The notes beneath the pieces are model-generated. The model ran no database searches and was not told the origin of the DNA. It worked only from the letters and a program-made list of their open reading frames with translations. Made by a program: the position numbers and the translations under genes. Shown piece after piece: positions 1 to 9,584 of a stretch of 64,000 nt of DNA; positions within the stretch are counted from its first letter, which is position 1; every line of letters starts with the position of its first letter. The stretch is from the NCBI RefSeq assembly GCF_037076555.1, contig NZ_AP029023.1, positions 2,480,001-2,544,000 on the forward strand. Reading direction: 5' to 3'. The stretch is from Methylophilus sp. DW102 (GTDB lineage Bacteria; Pseudomonadota; Gammaproteobacteria; Burkholderiales; Methylophilaceae).

Positions 1-457
1 ACGAAGCCGCTGAAATAATGGCCTGACCAACATACTCATGGTGATTCACGCCAAATACAAACATGGGAGTATCATCTTTACCCGGCGCAGATTGCACTAC
101 TTTTTTGGCACCGCCTTGAATATGCGGCTGGCAGGCTTCCTGAGTCAAAAAGGCGCCGGTGGACTCCACCACAATCTCTGCACCGCCTTTGCGCCAGTCA
201 ATATTGTTCGGGTCACGCTCAGCCGTCAAATGGATACGCTTACCATTCACCACCAACGCGCCATTGTCAGCTTCTACTTTGGCATTAAACCGACCATGGA
301 CTGAGTCATACTTGAGCAAATACATCATGTATTCAACATCATATGAGCTGTTAATCGCCACCACTTCAATATTGCTGAACTCTGGCTGCTCAATTGCCGC
401 ACGCAAAGCCATGCGACCTATCCGTCCAAACCCGTTAATGCCTACCTTGACTGACAT
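1..457 (-). CDS. gap: Glyceraldehyde-3-phosphate dehydrogenase, type I (5' part; gene runs off the left edge)
   Basis: Interconverts glyceraldehyde 3-phosphate and 1,3-bisphosphoglycerate with NAD(P) in cytosolic central carbon metabolism. Translating the complement from the ATG at 457 gives the Rossmann start [11 protein letters not shown], then a segment ending [11 protein letters not shown], then VESTGAF and a PGKDD..MFVFGVN stretch, all hallmarks of the family. About 152 residues are present; the window ends just before the expected catalytic Cys motif (S.ASCTTN), of which ISAAS is visible. A GGGGAG ribosome-binding site (complement of 461-466) decides the start. The reading frame is open throughout. 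Identity is very sure; whether it is a GapA or a GapB type cannot be told from this part. Confidence 0.95.
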   Translation of the reverse strand, partial: MSVKVGINGFGRIGRMALRAAIEQPEFSNIEVVAINSSYDVEYMMYLLKYDSVHGRFNAKVEADNGALVVNGKRIHLTAERDPNNIDWRKGGAEIVVESTGAFLTQEACQPHIQGGAKKVVQSAPGKDDTPMFVFGVNHHEYVGQAIISAAS

Positions 458-620
458 ATGCTCCCCAACATTGTTAGAACTAAAATGAAGTATTTTAACC
501 TAAACACACTATACTGGACAGACAGTAAGTGTTTGATTTGATACACGACTCAAGCATTCCCATATTTAAAACCCGGTCATTTTGACCACGCAGGGCTGCT
601 TGTGATGAAAGAGGAAGGTT

Positions 621-1136
621 ATGCAAGACAACATTATTCTGGCGGGTGGCTGCTTTTGGGGCATGCAGGATTTAATCAGAAGACTGCCAGGCATCATTAG
701 CACACGGGTAGGCTATACCGGCGGAGAGGTGCCCCATGCCACTTACAAAAATCATGGCAACCATGCCGAGGCGATTGAGATTGTATTTGATCCCGCGCAG
801 ATCAGCCTGCGGCAATTACTTGTGTTTTTCTTTCAGATTCACGACCCGACCACGCCTAACCGCCAGGGGAACGATTTGGGGCCCTCTTACAGATCGGCCA
901 TTTTTTATGCATCAGCAGAACAGCAAGCTGTTGCCGAACAATTGATCGCTGAAATGAACGCCTCAGGCATCTGGCCCGGCAAAATTGTCACCGAGCTTAC
1001 GCCCGCAACAGATTTCTGGCTGGCAGAACCGGAGCATCAGGATTATCTGCTGCGTTACCCAAACGGCTACACCTGCCACGGCCTGAGACCGCAGTGGATA
1101 TTACCGCAAGATCGCGCAACAGCAAGCTGGTTATAA
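621..1136 (+). CDS. msrA: Peptide methionine (S)-S-oxide reductase
   Basis: Reduces the S-epimer of methionine sulfoxide in oxidised proteins, using thioredoxin-type reductants. The catalytic motif GGCFWG is at residues 9-14 (nucleophile Cys11), followed by G.TGG at about 33-36, YKNHG.HAEA at about 42-51 and a C-terminal NGYTCHG whose Cys is the likely resolving cysteine. The length of 171 aa is normal for single-domain MsrA; no MsrB domain is fused. A GAGGAAGG ribosome-binding site lies a few bases upstream of the ATG. It stands alone between the divergent gap and the convergent rppH, so it is probably monocistronic. Confidence 0.96.
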   Translation: MQDNIILAGGCFWGMQDLIRRLPGIISTRVGYTGGEVPHATYKNHGNHAEAIEIVFDPAQISLRQLLVFFFQIHDPTTPNRQGNDLGPSYRSAIFYASAEQQAVAEQLIAEMNASGIWPGKIVTELTPATDFWLAEPEHQDYLLRYPNGYTCHGLRPQWILPQDRATASWL

Positions 1137-1150
1137 ACCAGGCATGAACA

Positions 1151-1699
1151 TTACTCTGGCGTTACGGTGGGCGGCTGCTTGGTCACGGCCGAGGGTTTGC
1201 GTGCTTTAGGATAATGGCGCCTAGCAGGATGATGCAGAAAAGTCGCCAATTCATTCAAGGCCAATTGATAGACCTCGCGCTTGAATTCGATCACATCCTC
1301 CAGCGGCACCCAGTACTCACTCCAGCGCCAGGCATCAAACTCGGGATGCTCGGTCGCGCGCAATGACACATCACTGTCACGCCCGATCAGGCGCAACAAA
1401 AACCAGATCTGTTTTTGTCCTTTGTAGCTTCCGCGCCACTCGCGCTTGACCCAGCTGGTAGGCACGTCATAGCGCAGCCAGTCACGTGTACGGCCCAGAA
1501 TTTTAACGTGCTCAGGCTTGAGGCCAACCTCTTCCATCAATTCACGATACATGGCTTGCTCAGGCGTTTCACCATATTTGATGCCGCCTTGCGGAAACTG
1601 CCATGCATGTTCCCTGATACGCTTGCCCCAAAACACCTGATTGTGCGTATTGCAAAGCACAATTCCGACGTTTGGACGGTATCCATCACGATCTAACAT
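1151..1699 (-). CDS. rppH: RNA pyrophosphohydrolase (Nudix)
   Basis: Removes pyrophosphate from the 5' end of triphosphorylated RNA, which triggers RNase E-dependent mRNA decay; formerly annotated as dinucleoside polyphosphate hydrolase NudH. The start [12 protein letters not shown] and the motif WQFPQGG are characteristic. The Nudix box runs from G38 to L60 with REL.EEVG as the metal-binding core. The protein has 182 aa, slightly longer than the usual 160-175 because of a basic, low-complexity tail. It converges on msrA with 14 bp between stops. Assignment to RppH rather than another Nudix enzyme rests on the N-terminal signature. Confidence 0.95.
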   Translation of the reverse strand: MLDRDGYRPNVGIVLCNTHNQVFWGKRIREHAWQFPQGGIKYGETPEQAMYRELMEEVGLKPEHVKILGRTRDWLRYDVPTSWVKREWRGSYKGQKQIWFLLRLIGRDSDVSLRATEHPEFDAWRWSEYWVPLEDVIEFKREVYQLALNELATFLHHPARRHYPKARKPSAVTKQPPTVTPE

Positions 1700-1837
1700 A
1701 AAAAACTGCCTTCAATATTTCATGCAATTTTTTCACACTTTAGCCTTTAATGAAAGGACAACCGTCAAAAGCATGCGCAAGCCCGGCAAGGTGTATAAAA
1801 TTCAAAAGCAGACTCGCCAATTTATTTAAAATCCATC

Positions 1838-2896
1838 ATGCGCCCCACGAAAACACTGTCAACCAGAGACAAGACCATGCGTTGTTTGCCCATGCTCAAG
1901 CGATTTTCAACCAGATTTACGACCGGGCTCTCGATCCGTCTCCCGTTGGCAAGTATGAAGTTTTTTGCCCCCCTCTTGCTTGGTGTGCCCATTTTCGCGT
2001 TAGCGGGCAACCTCGCTTACATCACCAATCAAGGCAGTGACAGCGTATCCGTGCTGGACATCGCCAGCAAGCAAGTCACGCGTACCATTGCGGTGGGCAA
2101 AGCCCCAGTCGGGGTGGCTATCGCACCTAAAAAGCAGCGCGTGTATATCAGCAACGCTAATAGCCAAACCGTGTCAGTGATCAATAGCGCCACCCAACAA
2201 ACGGTGCAAGAAATTCCGGTCAACGCCCAAGCCGTTGGCATTGCTTTAAGCCGCGACGAGAAAACCTTGTACGTGGCCGATTGGGGCGGCGAGCAAGTGA
2301 TTGCAGTGGATACTGCGCATCCTGAAAAACAGCAAACCTTCAAAGCGGGCAAAACCCCTTCCGGCTTGCTGGTCAGTGCGGATAACAAAAAGCTGTTTAT
2401 CGCCAACCGCGACAGTAACGATGTCACCGTGGTCGATACCAAAACCTTGAGAACCATTGCACAAGTGCCCGTTGGCCTGCATCCCTTTGCACTAAGCTTG
2501 AGCCCGGATGGTAAAACCGTGTTTGTCGTTAATGTGGTCAGCAACACGCTCACCTTGCTGAATGTAGAGACCTATCAGGCCAGCACCGTCAAAACCGGGC
2601 AGCACCCTTATGGCGTGGCGATCAGCCCAGATGGCCGTCGTGCTTACGTGAGCAACAATCACGCCGAAAGCGTGTCGGTAATTGATTTGACCAATGGCAA
2701 CACCATCACAACCATCGCTGTGGGCGAATATCCCGAGGGCATTGAATACGACAAGGCCAGCAATCAGGTACTGGTCGTCAACTGGGGGACTGACAATGTC
2801 TCCATCATAGACGCACTCACCAATACCGTGACGCAAACGATCAGCAGTCCCAAGTTATGCCGCTCTTTCGGGCAATTTATTCTCGAAGCGAAATAG
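1838..2896 (+). CDS. Periplasmic YVTN-family beta-propeller protein
   Basis: Secreted seven-bladed-propeller type protein of unknown biochemical role; related propellers occur beside PQQ-dependent alcohol dehydrogenase genes. At least seven repeats of about 40 residues are visible, each with an A.(V/I).N....(S/T)VSVID-like strand and a PVGVA- or PYGVAIS-like turn. The coordinates give the longest frame (352 aa). A better signal peptide starts at the internal Met40 (ATG at 1955; MKFFAPLLLG, cleavage after ALA), so the true start may be 1955, or 1877 with a long basic n-region; no strong ribosome-binding site separates these options. The MxaD-like gene follows 187 bp downstream on the same strand. 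Confidence 0.85.
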   Translation: MRPTKTLSTRDKTMRCLPMLKRFSTRFTTGLSIRLPLASMKFFAPLLLGVPIFALAGNLAYITNQGSDSVSVLDIASKQVTRTIAVGKAPVGVAIAPKKQRVYISNANSQTVSVINSATQQTVQEIPVNAQAVGIALSRDEKTLYVADWGGEQVIAVDTAHPEKQQTFKAGKTPSGLLVSADNKKLFIANRDSNDVTVVDTKTLRTIAQVPVGLHPFALSLSPDGKTVFVVNVVSNTLTLLNVETYQASTVKTGQHPYGVAISPDGRRAYVSNNHAESVSVIDLTNGNTITTIAVGEYPEGIEYDKASNQVLVVNWGTDNVSIIDALTNTVTQTISSPKLCRSFGQFILEAK

Positions 2897-3083
2897 CAAG
2901 AAAAGGGCTGTGCAGAGCCAAAGCAATCTATTTTTTGATTTTTTCACAGGATGACCAATGAATTAGTCGCAAAGAAGTTTATTTTTGGGTAAAGTCTCGG
3001 ATTGTTTTTTAAAACACTTTGACCGCTTACCGATCCACGCCGAGCTTTAGTTTTAAAAGTCTGTAAATTTCAGGAGATATGTA

Positions 3084-3629
3084 ATGAAAAAATTTCTAGG
3101 CATGATTGCTGTTTCTTTATTGCCGTTGATCCCCCTCACCGCTGGTGCACACGGTGCAGCAGCCTTACGCTTTGAAAAAAGCGTCACCATCAAAGCGCCT
3201 GCTGCAAAAGTATGGGCATTGGTCAAAGATTTTGGGAACGAACAAGCCTGGCATTCAGGCGTTGTGTCTACCACCGTAGAGCAGAAAAAAGATGAAAACG
3301 GCGACGATGCCACCTACCGCACCGTCAAACTGAAAAACGGCGGCGTCATGTACGAAAAACTGCGTTTTATTGACGACGCTGGCATGCGCGTTAAATATGA
3401 ATATGTGTATGAAAAAAGTACATTACAGTTTGCTAACTTTTACCCAATGATCACAGTGACTGCCAACGGCAATGACACTGTCGTTTCAGTCAAAGGCAGC
3501 TACACTCGCGCCGATTCCTCCAACATTCCAAAGCCTGAGCAAAATGATGATGCCGCGACCAAGGCGCTCGACGACTTTTTTGATCCAGGTCTCGAAAGCC
3601 TGAAAAAGGTTGCCGAATCGGGAAAGTAA
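3084..3629 (+). CDS. Periplasmic SRPBCC protein, MxaD-like
   Basis: Small START/SRPBCC-fold protein exported to the periplasm. MxaD of methylotrophs belongs to this fold and has been linked to electron transfer between methanol dehydrogenase and its cytochrome. An N-terminal signal peptide (MKKFLGMIAVSLLPLIPLTAGA) precedes an SRPBCC core that opens with VTIKAPAAKVWALVKDF and closes with a long C-terminal helix. The length is 181 aa. A good AGGAGA ribosome-binding site (about 3072-3077) fixes the start. The YVTN propeller upstream supports a role near periplasmic alcohol oxidation, but no mxa or xox gene is in view, so the MxaD name stays tentative. Confidence 0.8.
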   Translation: MKKFLGMIAVSLLPLIPLTAGAHGAAALRFEKSVTIKAPAAKVWALVKDFGNEQAWHSGVVSTTVEQKKDENGDDATYRTVKLKNGGVMYEKLRFIDDAGMRVKYEYVYEKSTLQFANFYPMITVTANGNDTVVSVKGSYTRADSSNIPKPEQNDDAATKALDDFFDPGLESLKKVAESGK

Positions 3630-3760
3630 TTAGCCAGGGTTCTGGAAAAAAATCGCAAGGCAACAGTAAACCCTGGTGGAAATTCTGGTAAGTCTTACGT
3701 TGTAAACAACACTGTTTTTGCAAATCAGTCACGGCCAAAAGCAAGCGACTGGCACCAAGT

Positions 3761-3792
3761 AAAGGGATTGTGTACCACACAATCCCTTTTTT
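3761..3792 (+). terminator. Intrinsic terminator, 13-bp stem
   Basis: AAAGGGATTGTGT (3761-3773), a 3-nt loop and the perfect complement (3777-3789) run into a T tract. It lies about 130 bp after the MxaD-like stop and closes that transcript, insulating the pilin promoter downstream. Between 3630 and 3760 I see nothing recognisable; 3793-3978 is AT-rich and may hold activator sites for the sigma-54 promoter. Confidence 0.85.
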
Positions 3793-3978
3793 GCATTTAG
3801 CCAAACCACCTGCCCAAAACCATCACCTATCCTGTCAAAGATGGGCAAAGCCTGTCACTTTCTGTCAGCTTAACTAATCGCAACCAAGCCCTCACTTTTT
3901 AAATTCAATTCGAAGAAATAAAGCATAAAAACCCTTTAATTCATATTTTTCAATCAGTTACAAACCACAAAAGAGGAT

Positions 3979-3994
3979 TGGCACGCCTGTTGCT
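3979..3994 (+). promoter_or_regulatory. Sigma-54 (RpoN) -24/-12 promoter of the pilin gene
   Basis: TGGCACGCCTGTTGCT matches the RpoN consensus TGGCACG-N4-TTGCW at every defined position, with GG at 3980-3981 and GC at 3992-3993 exactly 10 nt apart. The predicted start is near 4005, giving a leader of about 73 nt before the pilin ATG. In other bacteria, type IV pilin genes with such promoters are activated by PilR-type enhancer-binding proteins; that link is inferred here. Confidence 0.9.
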
Positions 3995-4077
3995 TTAGGG
4001 TTAGCCAACACTGTTGAAAAAGCAGTGACTTAAACAAAGAAGTAACTGACTTTAAACTTGACTTGAAGGAAAACATG

Positions 4078-4416
4078 ATGAAAAAACACGCACAACAAGG
4101 TTTTACCCTGATTGAATTGATGATCGTGGTAGCGATTATTGGTATTTTGGCTTCTGTGGCGATTCCGGCTTATCAGGACTATACAAAAGAAGCTGCTGAA
4201 AGCTCATGCCAGCTGGAAGCCAAAGCTTATGCTGATCGCGTCATTATTGACTTCTCCAGAGGCGTCGCGCAAGCAAACCTGACCCAACCTCAAAATAAAG
4301 CCTGTTCAGGGATCGCTGCTCCAGCATCAGCTACAGCCACATTCACTGCAACATCTAAAAGCCCTGGTAGCAAAGTTTGGACTTGTGACTTAAGTGCAGG
4401 CGGCACCTGTTCATAA
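4078..4416 (+). CDS. Type IV pilin, PilA-like major pilin
   Basis: Structural prepilin. The 8-residue basic leader MKKHAQQG ends in the Gly of the prepilin peptidase site G/FTLIE, with Glu5 of the mature protein present, followed by the hydrophobic alpha-1 helix ([21 protein letters not shown]). The small globular part has Cys residues in SSCQLE, NKACSG and near the C-terminus (WTCDLS, GTCS) that could form disulfides. Two in-frame ATGs (4075, 4078) follow an AAGGA site at 4066-4070; the second has the better spacing. A TTG upstream at 4063 is unlikely to be used. Driven by the RpoN promoter at 3979 and closed by a strong terminator. The assembly machinery for it is not adjacent. Confidence 0.92.
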   Translation: MKKHAQQGFTLIELMIVVAIIGILASVAIPAYQDYTKEAAESSCQLEAKAYADRVIIDFSRGVAQANLTQPQNKACSGIAAPASATATFTATSKSPGSKVWTCDLSAGGTCS

Positions 4417-4460
4417 CTGAATCTGAGATTTTGAGAGTTCAGTTAACAAATTGAATAGTA

Positions 4461-4494
4461 AATAAAGCCCTGCCAGTGCAGGGCTTTATTTTTT
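4461..4494 (+). terminator. Intrinsic terminator between the two pilin genes
   Basis: AATAAAGCCCTGC (4461-4473), loop CAGT and the perfect complement (4478-4490) continue into a T run to 4494. This 13-bp stem sits between the first pilin stop and the ATG of the second pilin, only 10 nt before the latter, so the second gene would be transcribed mostly by read-through. Confidence 0.92.
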
Positions 4495-4503
4495 GGGGCC
4501 CTC

Positions 4504-4860
4504 ATGAAAATAAAGCAAATTTGCGGTTTCACTTTAATCGAATTAATGGTTGCCATGGCTATTCTTGGTGTTTTGGCATCGGTGGCAATTCCAGCATATC
4601 AGAACTACACTAGAGAAGCATCGAACAACGCATGCTTGGCAGAATCAAGCATTTACGCAAGAAAAGTATATGCTGATATTCAACTCAACAAGAGTCCCTC
4701 TAATATTCCATTTCCTCTCGCTAAAGCCTGCACGAATATTAACAATGGCGCAAAGGTTACAGCAGTTACAAGCTTTATTTCCATTGCTAGACCACCCGGA
4801 AATGCATCAATTACCTGCGATTTAAATAATGGAGCCACCTGTACTATGGTTGCACCATGA
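4504..4860 (+). CDS. Second type IV pilin-like protein
   Basis: Prepilin with leader MKIKQICG, cleavage before [14 protein letters not shown], then a conserved [11 protein letters not shown] segment almost identical to the upstream pilin, so the two probably arose by duplication. The 118 aa include four Cys in the globular part at positions comparable to the first pilin. No convincing ribosome-binding site or separate promoter is visible, and the strong terminator ends 10 nt before the ATG. It is more AT-rich than most genes in the window. It is either a low-level minor pilin or an alternative pilin copy. The stop overlaps the longest frame of the next gene by 4 nt. Confidence 0.85.
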   Translation: MKIKQICGFTLIELMVAMAILGVLASVAIPAYQNYTREASNNACLAESSIYARKVYADIQLNKSPSNIPFPLAKACTNINNGAKVTAVTSFISIARPPGNASITCDLNNGATCTMVAP

Positions 4861-4888
4861 ATGACAAAAGAAAGCAAGTTGTTATACT
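4861..4888 (+). promoter_or_regulatory. Possible sigma-70 promoter of the esterase gene
   Basis: ATGACA (4861-4866) and TATACT (4883-4888) are separated by 16 nt and resemble -35/-10 boxes. Transcription would begin near 4895, 22 nt before the ATG at 4917, which argues for that ATG rather than 4857. Judged by eye only. Confidence 0.4.
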
Positions 4889-4916
4889 AACGACCCGTTT
4901 TAAAAAGTTCACTGTA

Positions 4917-5579
4917 ATGTTAGAGCATATTCTGGTTAATCATACGTCAACTTCTTCCACTGCCATCATCATCTGGCTCCACGGCCTAGGTGCCGACGGA
5001 CATGACTTTGAGCCTGTGGTACAGATGCTCAACCTGCCCCACATAAAATTTATCTTACCCCACGCCCCCTATCGTCCAGTTACTCTGAATAACGGCTACG
5101 AGATGCGTGCCTGGTATGACATTTTTGGGCTACAGCCTGACAGCCCGCAAGATGAAGCTGGGATTAAAGGCATGCAAGCGACATTAATTGCGATGATAGA
5201 AGCCGAAATTGCGCAGGGCATCCCGGCGCACCGCATTTTACTGGCAGGGTTCTCGCAAGGCGGCGCGATGGCTTTACATACGGCAACGCGTTTTCCGCAA
5301 ACGTTGGCAGGCGTTCTGGCGCTTTCCACATACTTACCCTTAAAGAGTCAACTCTCCCAAGAAAAACACCCAGCCAACCAGCAGTGCCCGATCTGGATGG
5401 CGCATGGCCGTTTTGATAGCGTAATTACCATGGCAACCGCGCAAGCTTCGCGGCAAACACTGGAGGCCACAGGCTATGCGGTGGAATGGCATGAATACGA
5501 TATGCCGCATAGTGTTTGCGACGAAGAGATCAACGATATCCGCCAATTTTTGCTCAAGGTGCTTCCGCCAGCGCAATAA
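4917..5579 (+). CDS. Carboxylesterase / acyl-protein thioesterase-like alpha/beta hydrolase
   Basis: Serine hydrolase of the phospholipase/carboxylesterase family (EstB, APT1 type), expected to act on short carboxylic esters in the cytosol. The visible elements are the oxyanion strand IIIWLHGLGADG, the nucleophile elbow GFSQGG, an Asp in GRFDSVI and the catalytic His in MPHSV, so the triad is complete. From the ATG at 4917 the protein has 220 aa, the usual family length; the frame is open back to 4857, but that would add a non-homologous tail overlapping the pilin and its own likely promoter. The physiological substrate is unknown. Confidence 0.9.
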   Translation: MLEHILVNHTSTSSTAIIIWLHGLGADGHDFEPVVQMLNLPHIKFILPHAPYRPVTLNNGYEMRAWYDIFGLQPDSPQDEAGIKGMQATLIAMIEAEIAQGIPAHRILLAGFSQGGAMALHTATRFPQTLAGVLALSTYLPLKSQLSQEKHPANQQCPIWMAHGRFDSVITMATAQASRQTLEATGYAVEWHEYDMPHSVCDEEINDIRQFLLKVLPPAQ

Positions 5580-5653
5580 CCCTATCTTGAGAATAATCCC
5601 GCAAGCAGGGGGAGTTTTGTTAAAATAGCCAGCGTTTTCATAGGCCTATTTTC

Positions 5654-5899
5654 ATGAGTGCTCCCAAAAAAACACCGTCTGCGGTGAGTGATCAACCAAG
5701 TTTTGCCGAACGCCTAGCGGCGCTAGAAACCATCGTCAAGCGCATGGAGTCAGGCGAACTGCCGCTAGAGGCTTCACTGGCAGCCTATACTGAGGGCGTG
5801 CAATTGTTACAAGCTTGCCAGACCTCTTTAGAGCAAGCAGAACAAACCGTGATGCTGCTTAACCAACAACAGCAACTGACGCCCTTCGAAGCGAATTAA
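5654..5899 (+). CDS. xseB: Exodeoxyribonuclease VII small subunit
   Basis: Small subunit of the single-strand-specific exonuclease VII, which degrades ssDNA from both ends. The core SFAERLAALETIVKRMESGELPLEASLAAYTEG contains the family signature L..IV..ME.GEL.LE.S...Y..G. The 81 aa form two helices with a Gln-rich tail. The gene heads the xseB-ispA-dxs cluster that is typical of proteobacteria; ispA starts 26 bp downstream. The large subunit xseA is not in this window. The ribosome-binding site is weak. Confidence 0.95.
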   Translation: MSAPKKTPSAVSDQPSFAERLAALETIVKRMESGELPLEASLAAYTEGVQLLQACQTSLEQAEQTVMLLNQQQQLTPFEAN

Positions 5900-5925
5900 C
5901 CCGCCAGCCACTTTCCTGTTTATTC

Positions 5926-6816
5926 ATGACCACTTCTGCTTTTGTCTTTGATCATTGGGCACGCGCACATCAACAACATGTGGAGCAGGTGCTGGCTCGC
6001 CTTTTGCCTGGTGAGCAAATATTGCCTGAACGCCTGCACGAAGCCATGCGTTACGCGGTGCTCGGTGGAGGTAAACGGGTGCGTGCGTTATTGAGTTATG
6101 CCGCAGCAGAACTGGCAGGCACCTCCAGAATGACGGCTGATGCCAGTGCGGCAGCTGTCGAGTTGATTCACGCATTTTCATTGGTGCATGACGATATGCC
6201 ATGCATGGATGACGACGATTTGCGTCGTGGCAAGCCGAGTTGCCATAAGCAATATGATGATGCCACCGCACTGCTGGTCGGTGATGCCTTGCAAAGTCTG
6301 GCATTTGAATGCATCGCCGAGACTCAGGCACCACAAGCGCTCAAGCAAGTGCAGGTATTGGCACAAGCGACCGGCTCACGTGGCATGTGTGGCGGCCAAA
6401 GCATCGATTTGCAGAGTACGGGCAAACGGCTGACGCGCGCTGAGTTAGAGACCATGCATCAATATAAAACTGGCGCGCTGATCCAAGCCGCGACATTGCT
6501 TGGCGCTTACGCGGCGCCAGACACCGCACCCGCGTTAATTCAGTGTCTTGAGCAATACAGCCAAAAGATGGGGCTGGCATTTCAGGTTGTCGATGACATT
6601 CTCGATGCAACGGCAGATACACAAACCCTGGGCAAAACGGCTGGCAAGGATGCGCTGCAAGACAAGTCTACCTACGTCAGCCTGCTGGGGCTGGAAGAGG
6701 CAAAAACACTGGTAGAAGCACTTTATGCTGAAGCGCTGCAATTATTGGCAGGCTATGGTGCCCAGGCGGATCCGCTGCGCGGGATTGCCAAATTTATTTG
6801 TGAGCGTCCTTTTTAA
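5926..6816 (+). CDS. ispA: (2E,6E)-farnesyl diphosphate synthase
   Basis: Condenses isopentenyl diphosphate with dimethylallyl and geranyl diphosphate to give farnesyl diphosphate, precursor of quinone side chains and undecaprenyl phosphate. The first aspartate-rich motif [10 protein letters not shown] starts near residue 88 and the second, DDILD, is near residue 222; GGGKRVR near residue 45 and the basic Lys/Arg pockets are present. The length of 296 aa is typical. It lies between xseB and dxs, 2 bp before the dxs start, so translation of dxs is probably coupled. Confidence 0.97.
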   Translation: MTTSAFVFDHWARAHQQHVEQVLARLLPGEQILPERLHEAMRYAVLGGGKRVRALLSYAAAELAGTSRMTADASAAAVELIHAFSLVHDDMPCMDDDDLRRGKPSCHKQYDDATALLVGDALQSLAFECIAETQAPQALKQVQVLAQATGSRGMCGGQSIDLQSTGKRLTRAELETMHQYKTGALIQAATLLGAYAAPDTAPALIQCLEQYSQKMGLAFQVVDDILDATADTQTLGKTAGKDALQDKSTYVSLLGLEEAKTLVEALYAEALQLLAGYGAQADPLRGIAKFICERPF

Positions 6817-6818
6817 TC

Positions 6819-8663
6819 ATGACTTCACTGTTGTCCCGTATTCAATCCCCCACTGAGTTACGCGCACTCGAGCGCACACAACTCAAAGTGCTGGCTGCAG
6901 AGCTGCGAGCATTTCTGATTCAAAGCGTCTCGCAAACAGGGGGGCATCTGGCCTCTAACCTTGGCGTCGTCGAACTAACCATTGCGCTGCATTACATTTA
7001 CAACACGCCGGATGACCGCTTAGTGTGGGACGTGGGCCATCAAACCTATCCGCACAAAATTCTGACCGGCAGACGCGAAGCCATGGCAAGCCTGCGCAAG
7101 GCGGGCGGGATTGCCGGTTTTCCCAAGCGTGATGAGAGTGAGTACGACACCTTTGGCACCGGCCACTCCAGCACCTCGATTTCTGCAGCGCTAGGCATGG
7201 CAGTAGCGGCCAAAGCGCAAGGACTCGATCGCCGCAGTGTTGCCATTATCGGTGATGGTGCCATGACCGCAGGCATGGCGTTTGAGGCGCTCAATAATGC
7301 GGGCGACATGGATACCAATATCCTGGTGATCCTCAATGACAACGACATGAGCATTTCCAACAATGTGGGGGCGCTCAACAATTACCTGGCTCGCCTCATG
7401 TCGGGCAAGTTGTATGACAGCGTACGCCGTAGCGGTAAAAAAGTGCTGGATATCATGCCGCCCGTCAAAGAATTTGCCAAACGCGCGGAAGAACATGCCA
7501 AAGGCATGGTCACGCCCGGCACCCTGTTTGAAGAATTCGGGTTTAATTACATCGGCCCGATTGATGGCCACGACATAGACACGCTGGTGGATACGCTGGG
7601 CAATATCCGCCAATTGCAAGGGCCGCAGTTCTTGCATGTGGTCACACAAAAAGGCAAAGGCTACAGCCCGGCCGAAGATAACCCGAACAAATACCACGGG
7701 GTAAGCAAGTTTGATCCGGAAAATGGCCACAGCCTGAGCCACAGCGACCGTCCAACCTATACGCAAGTGTTTGGTGATTGGCTGGTAGACATGGCCGCGG
7801 CAGATGACAAACTGATAGGCATCACGCCTGCCATGTGTGACGGTTCCGGACTCAATCGTTTTGCAGAGACGTATCCGGCACGCTATTTTGATGTCGGCAT
7901 TGCTGAACAACACGCATTGACCTTTGCTGCTGGCATGGCGTGCGATGGCCTTAAGCCCGTAGTGGCGATCTACTCGACCTTTTTACAGCGCGCTTACGAC
8001 CAATTGATCCACGATATTGCGCTGCAAAAACTGGATGTGTTACTGGCGATTGACCGTGCCGGGCTGGTCGGTGCCGATGGCCCCACCCATGCTGGCAGCT
8101 TTGATTTAAGCTTTTTGCGCTGCATCCCGGAGATCGTCATCATGGCGCCCAGCGATGAAAACGAGTGCCGGCTGATGCTGTCTACCGGCTACCACTACCC
8201 TGGGACTGCGGCTGTCCGCTATCCGCGCGGCAGTGGCATCGGTGCCACCGTGTCGCCCACGTTAGCGACGCTAGAAATCGGCAAAGCCAGCCAAGTCAGA
8301 CAGGGCGTAAAAGTGGCAATTCTGGCGTTTGGCAGCATGCTGCAGCCTGCGTTACAAGCTGCAGAAGCTTTGAATGCCAGCGTGGTGAATATGCGCTTTA
8401 TCAAGCCGCTGGATGAAGCGATGGTGTTGCACATGGCGCAAACCCACGACTACCTGGTCACGGTGGAAGAAAACGCTGTACAGGGTGGAGCTGGCGCTGC
8501 CGTCATGGAGTGCTTGCAGTCGCATGGCGTAGTGAAAGCCATCCGCTGTCTGGGACTTCCTGACCGTTTTATTGATCACGGCAAACATGAAACTATGCTT
8601 GCGGATTGTGGTCTAGACGAGACCGGTATACGCTTGGCTATTGAGAAATTAATTTCCGAGTAG
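6819..8663 (+). CDS. dxs: 1-deoxy-D-xylulose-5-phosphate synthase
   Basis: Thiamine diphosphate enzyme that joins pyruvate and glyceraldehyde 3-phosphate in the first step of the MEP isoprenoid pathway. The diagnostic motifs are [12 protein letters not shown] near the N-terminus, the ThDP-binding [15 protein letters not shown] near residue 146, DIGHQ-like [13 protein letters not shown], and the transketolase-type DVGIAEQHA and [15 protein letters not shown] segments in the second half. The 614 aa are full length. It directly follows ispA, so one transcript supplies both the entry and the prenyl-elongation steps. Confidence 0.98.
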   Translation: MTSLLSRIQSPTELRALERTQLKVLAAELRAFLIQSVSQTGGHLASNLGVVELTIALHYIYNTPDDRLVWDVGHQTYPHKILTGRREAMASLRKAGGIAGFPKRDESEYDTFGTGHSSTSISAALGMAVAAKAQGLDRRSVAIIGDGAMTAGMAFEALNNAGDMDTNILVILNDNDMSISNNVGALNNYLARLMSGKLYDSVRRSGKKVLDIMPPVKEFAKRAEEHAKGMVTPGTLFEEFGFNYIGPIDGHDIDTLVDTLGNIRQLQGPQFLHVVTQKGKGYSPAEDNPNKYHGVSKFDPENGHSLSHSDRPTYTQVFGDWLVDMAAADDKLIGITPAMCDGSGLNRFAETYPARYFDVGIAEQHALTFAAGMACDGLKPVVAIYSTFLQRAYDQLIHDIALQKLDVLLAIDRAGLVGADGPTHAGSFDLSFLRCIPEIVIMAPSDENECRLMLSTGYHYPGTAAVRYPRGSGIGATVSPTLATLEIGKASQVRQGVKVAILAFGSMLQPALQAAEALNASVVNMRFIKPLDEAMVLHMAQTHDYLVTVEENAVQGGAGAAVMECLQSHGVVKAIRCLGLPDRFIDHGKHETMLADCGLDETGIRLAIEKLISE

Positions 8664-8712
8664 TAAACTCAACTATTAACTAACAGGCGGGCATCACCGC
8701 TATGGAACCCTA

Positions 8713-9519
8713 ATGAATCAACCCGTGATCCCCACAACGATTGAAGACGTACAAAATACGCCTGACGTGCGTCGTCTGGACATCAACAAAGTCGGCATCA
8801 AATCTATCCGTCACCCTGTGATTGTCAAAGACAAAACGGGCGGCGAACAACATACCGTAGCGATGTTTGATATGTTTGTGCACTTGCCGCACAATTTTAA
8901 AGGCACGCATATGTCTCGCTTTGTCGAGATATTGAACATGAACGAGCGTGCCATCTCGATTGATTCATTTGAAACCATCTTGCGCCAAATGGTTGAGCGC
9001 CTGGAGGCTGAATCAGGCTATGTGGAAATGCGTTTCCCTTACTTCATCAACAAAGCGGCGCCAGTATCTGGTGTGAAAAGCCTGCTTGATTATGAAGTAA
9101 CGTTTATCGGTGAAATCAAAAACGGCCAGTTCGAGATTACCGTCAAGGTCATGGTACCAGTGACCAGCCTGTGCCCATGCAGCAAGAAAATTTCTGACTA
9201 CGGCGCACATAATCAGCGCTCACATGTGACTGTGACTGCATTATTGAGCGAGTTTATGTGGCTGGAAGACTTGGTGACTCTGGTTGAAGAACAAGCCTCT
9301 TGCCAGTTGTATGGTCTGCTCAAGCGTCCAGATGAAAAATTCGTTACCGAGCGTGCCTATGACAATCCAAAATTTGTCGAGGATATGGTGCGTGACGTCG
9401 CAGCACAACTCAATGATGAAAAACGCATCATCAAATACGTTGTTGAATCTGAAAATTTCGAGTCTATCCACAATCACTCGGCTTATGCATTAATTGAGAA
9501 AGACAAACGTCTTTCATAA
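8713..9519 (+). CDS. folE2: GTP cyclohydrolase FolE2
   Basis: Type IB GTP cyclohydrolase that converts GTP to 7,8-dihydroneopterin triphosphate for folate or queuosine precursors; this form can work with metals other than Zn. It is recognisable by [15 protein letters not shown], the core [18 protein letters not shown] with the metal-binding Cys, and the C-terminal HNHSAYALI. The 268 aa are the usual length. It follows dxs with a 49-bp gap and ends at a clear terminator, so it may be the last gene of the xseB cluster. No Zur-type operator was recognised upstream. Confidence 0.96.
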   Translation: MNQPVIPTTIEDVQNTPDVRRLDINKVGIKSIRHPVIVKDKTGGEQHTVAMFDMFVHLPHNFKGTHMSRFVEILNMNERAISIDSFETILRQMVERLEAESGYVEMRFPYFINKAAPVSGVKSLLDYEVTFIGEIKNGQFEITVKVMVPVTSLCPCSKKISDYGAHNQRSHVTVTALLSEFMWLEDLVTLVEEQASCQLYGLLKRPDEKFVTERAYDNPKFVEDMVRDVAAQLNDEKRIIKYVVESENFESIHNHSAYALIEKDKRLS

Positions 9520-9533
9520 CCGCACATGCAAAT

Positions 9534-9559
9534 AAAAACGGCCATCAGGCCGTTTTTTT
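9534..9559 (+). terminator. Intrinsic terminator after folE2
   Basis: AAAAACGGCC (9534-9543), loop ATCA, GGCCGTTTTT (9548-9557), T run to 9559. It ends the rightward transcript before the convergent MFS gene. Confidence 0.9.
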
Positions 9560-9584
9560 ATACCTGCTGATGTGCCCACCTTCG

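Noticed and set aside
2906..2919. GGCT/AGCC mini-hairpin after the YVTN gene as a terminator
   Set aside because: Only 4 bp of stem, and the T run starts about 12 nt later.
5587..5626. TTGAGA and TAAAAT before xseB as a sigma-70 promoter
   Set aside because: The spacer is 28 nt, far from 16-18.
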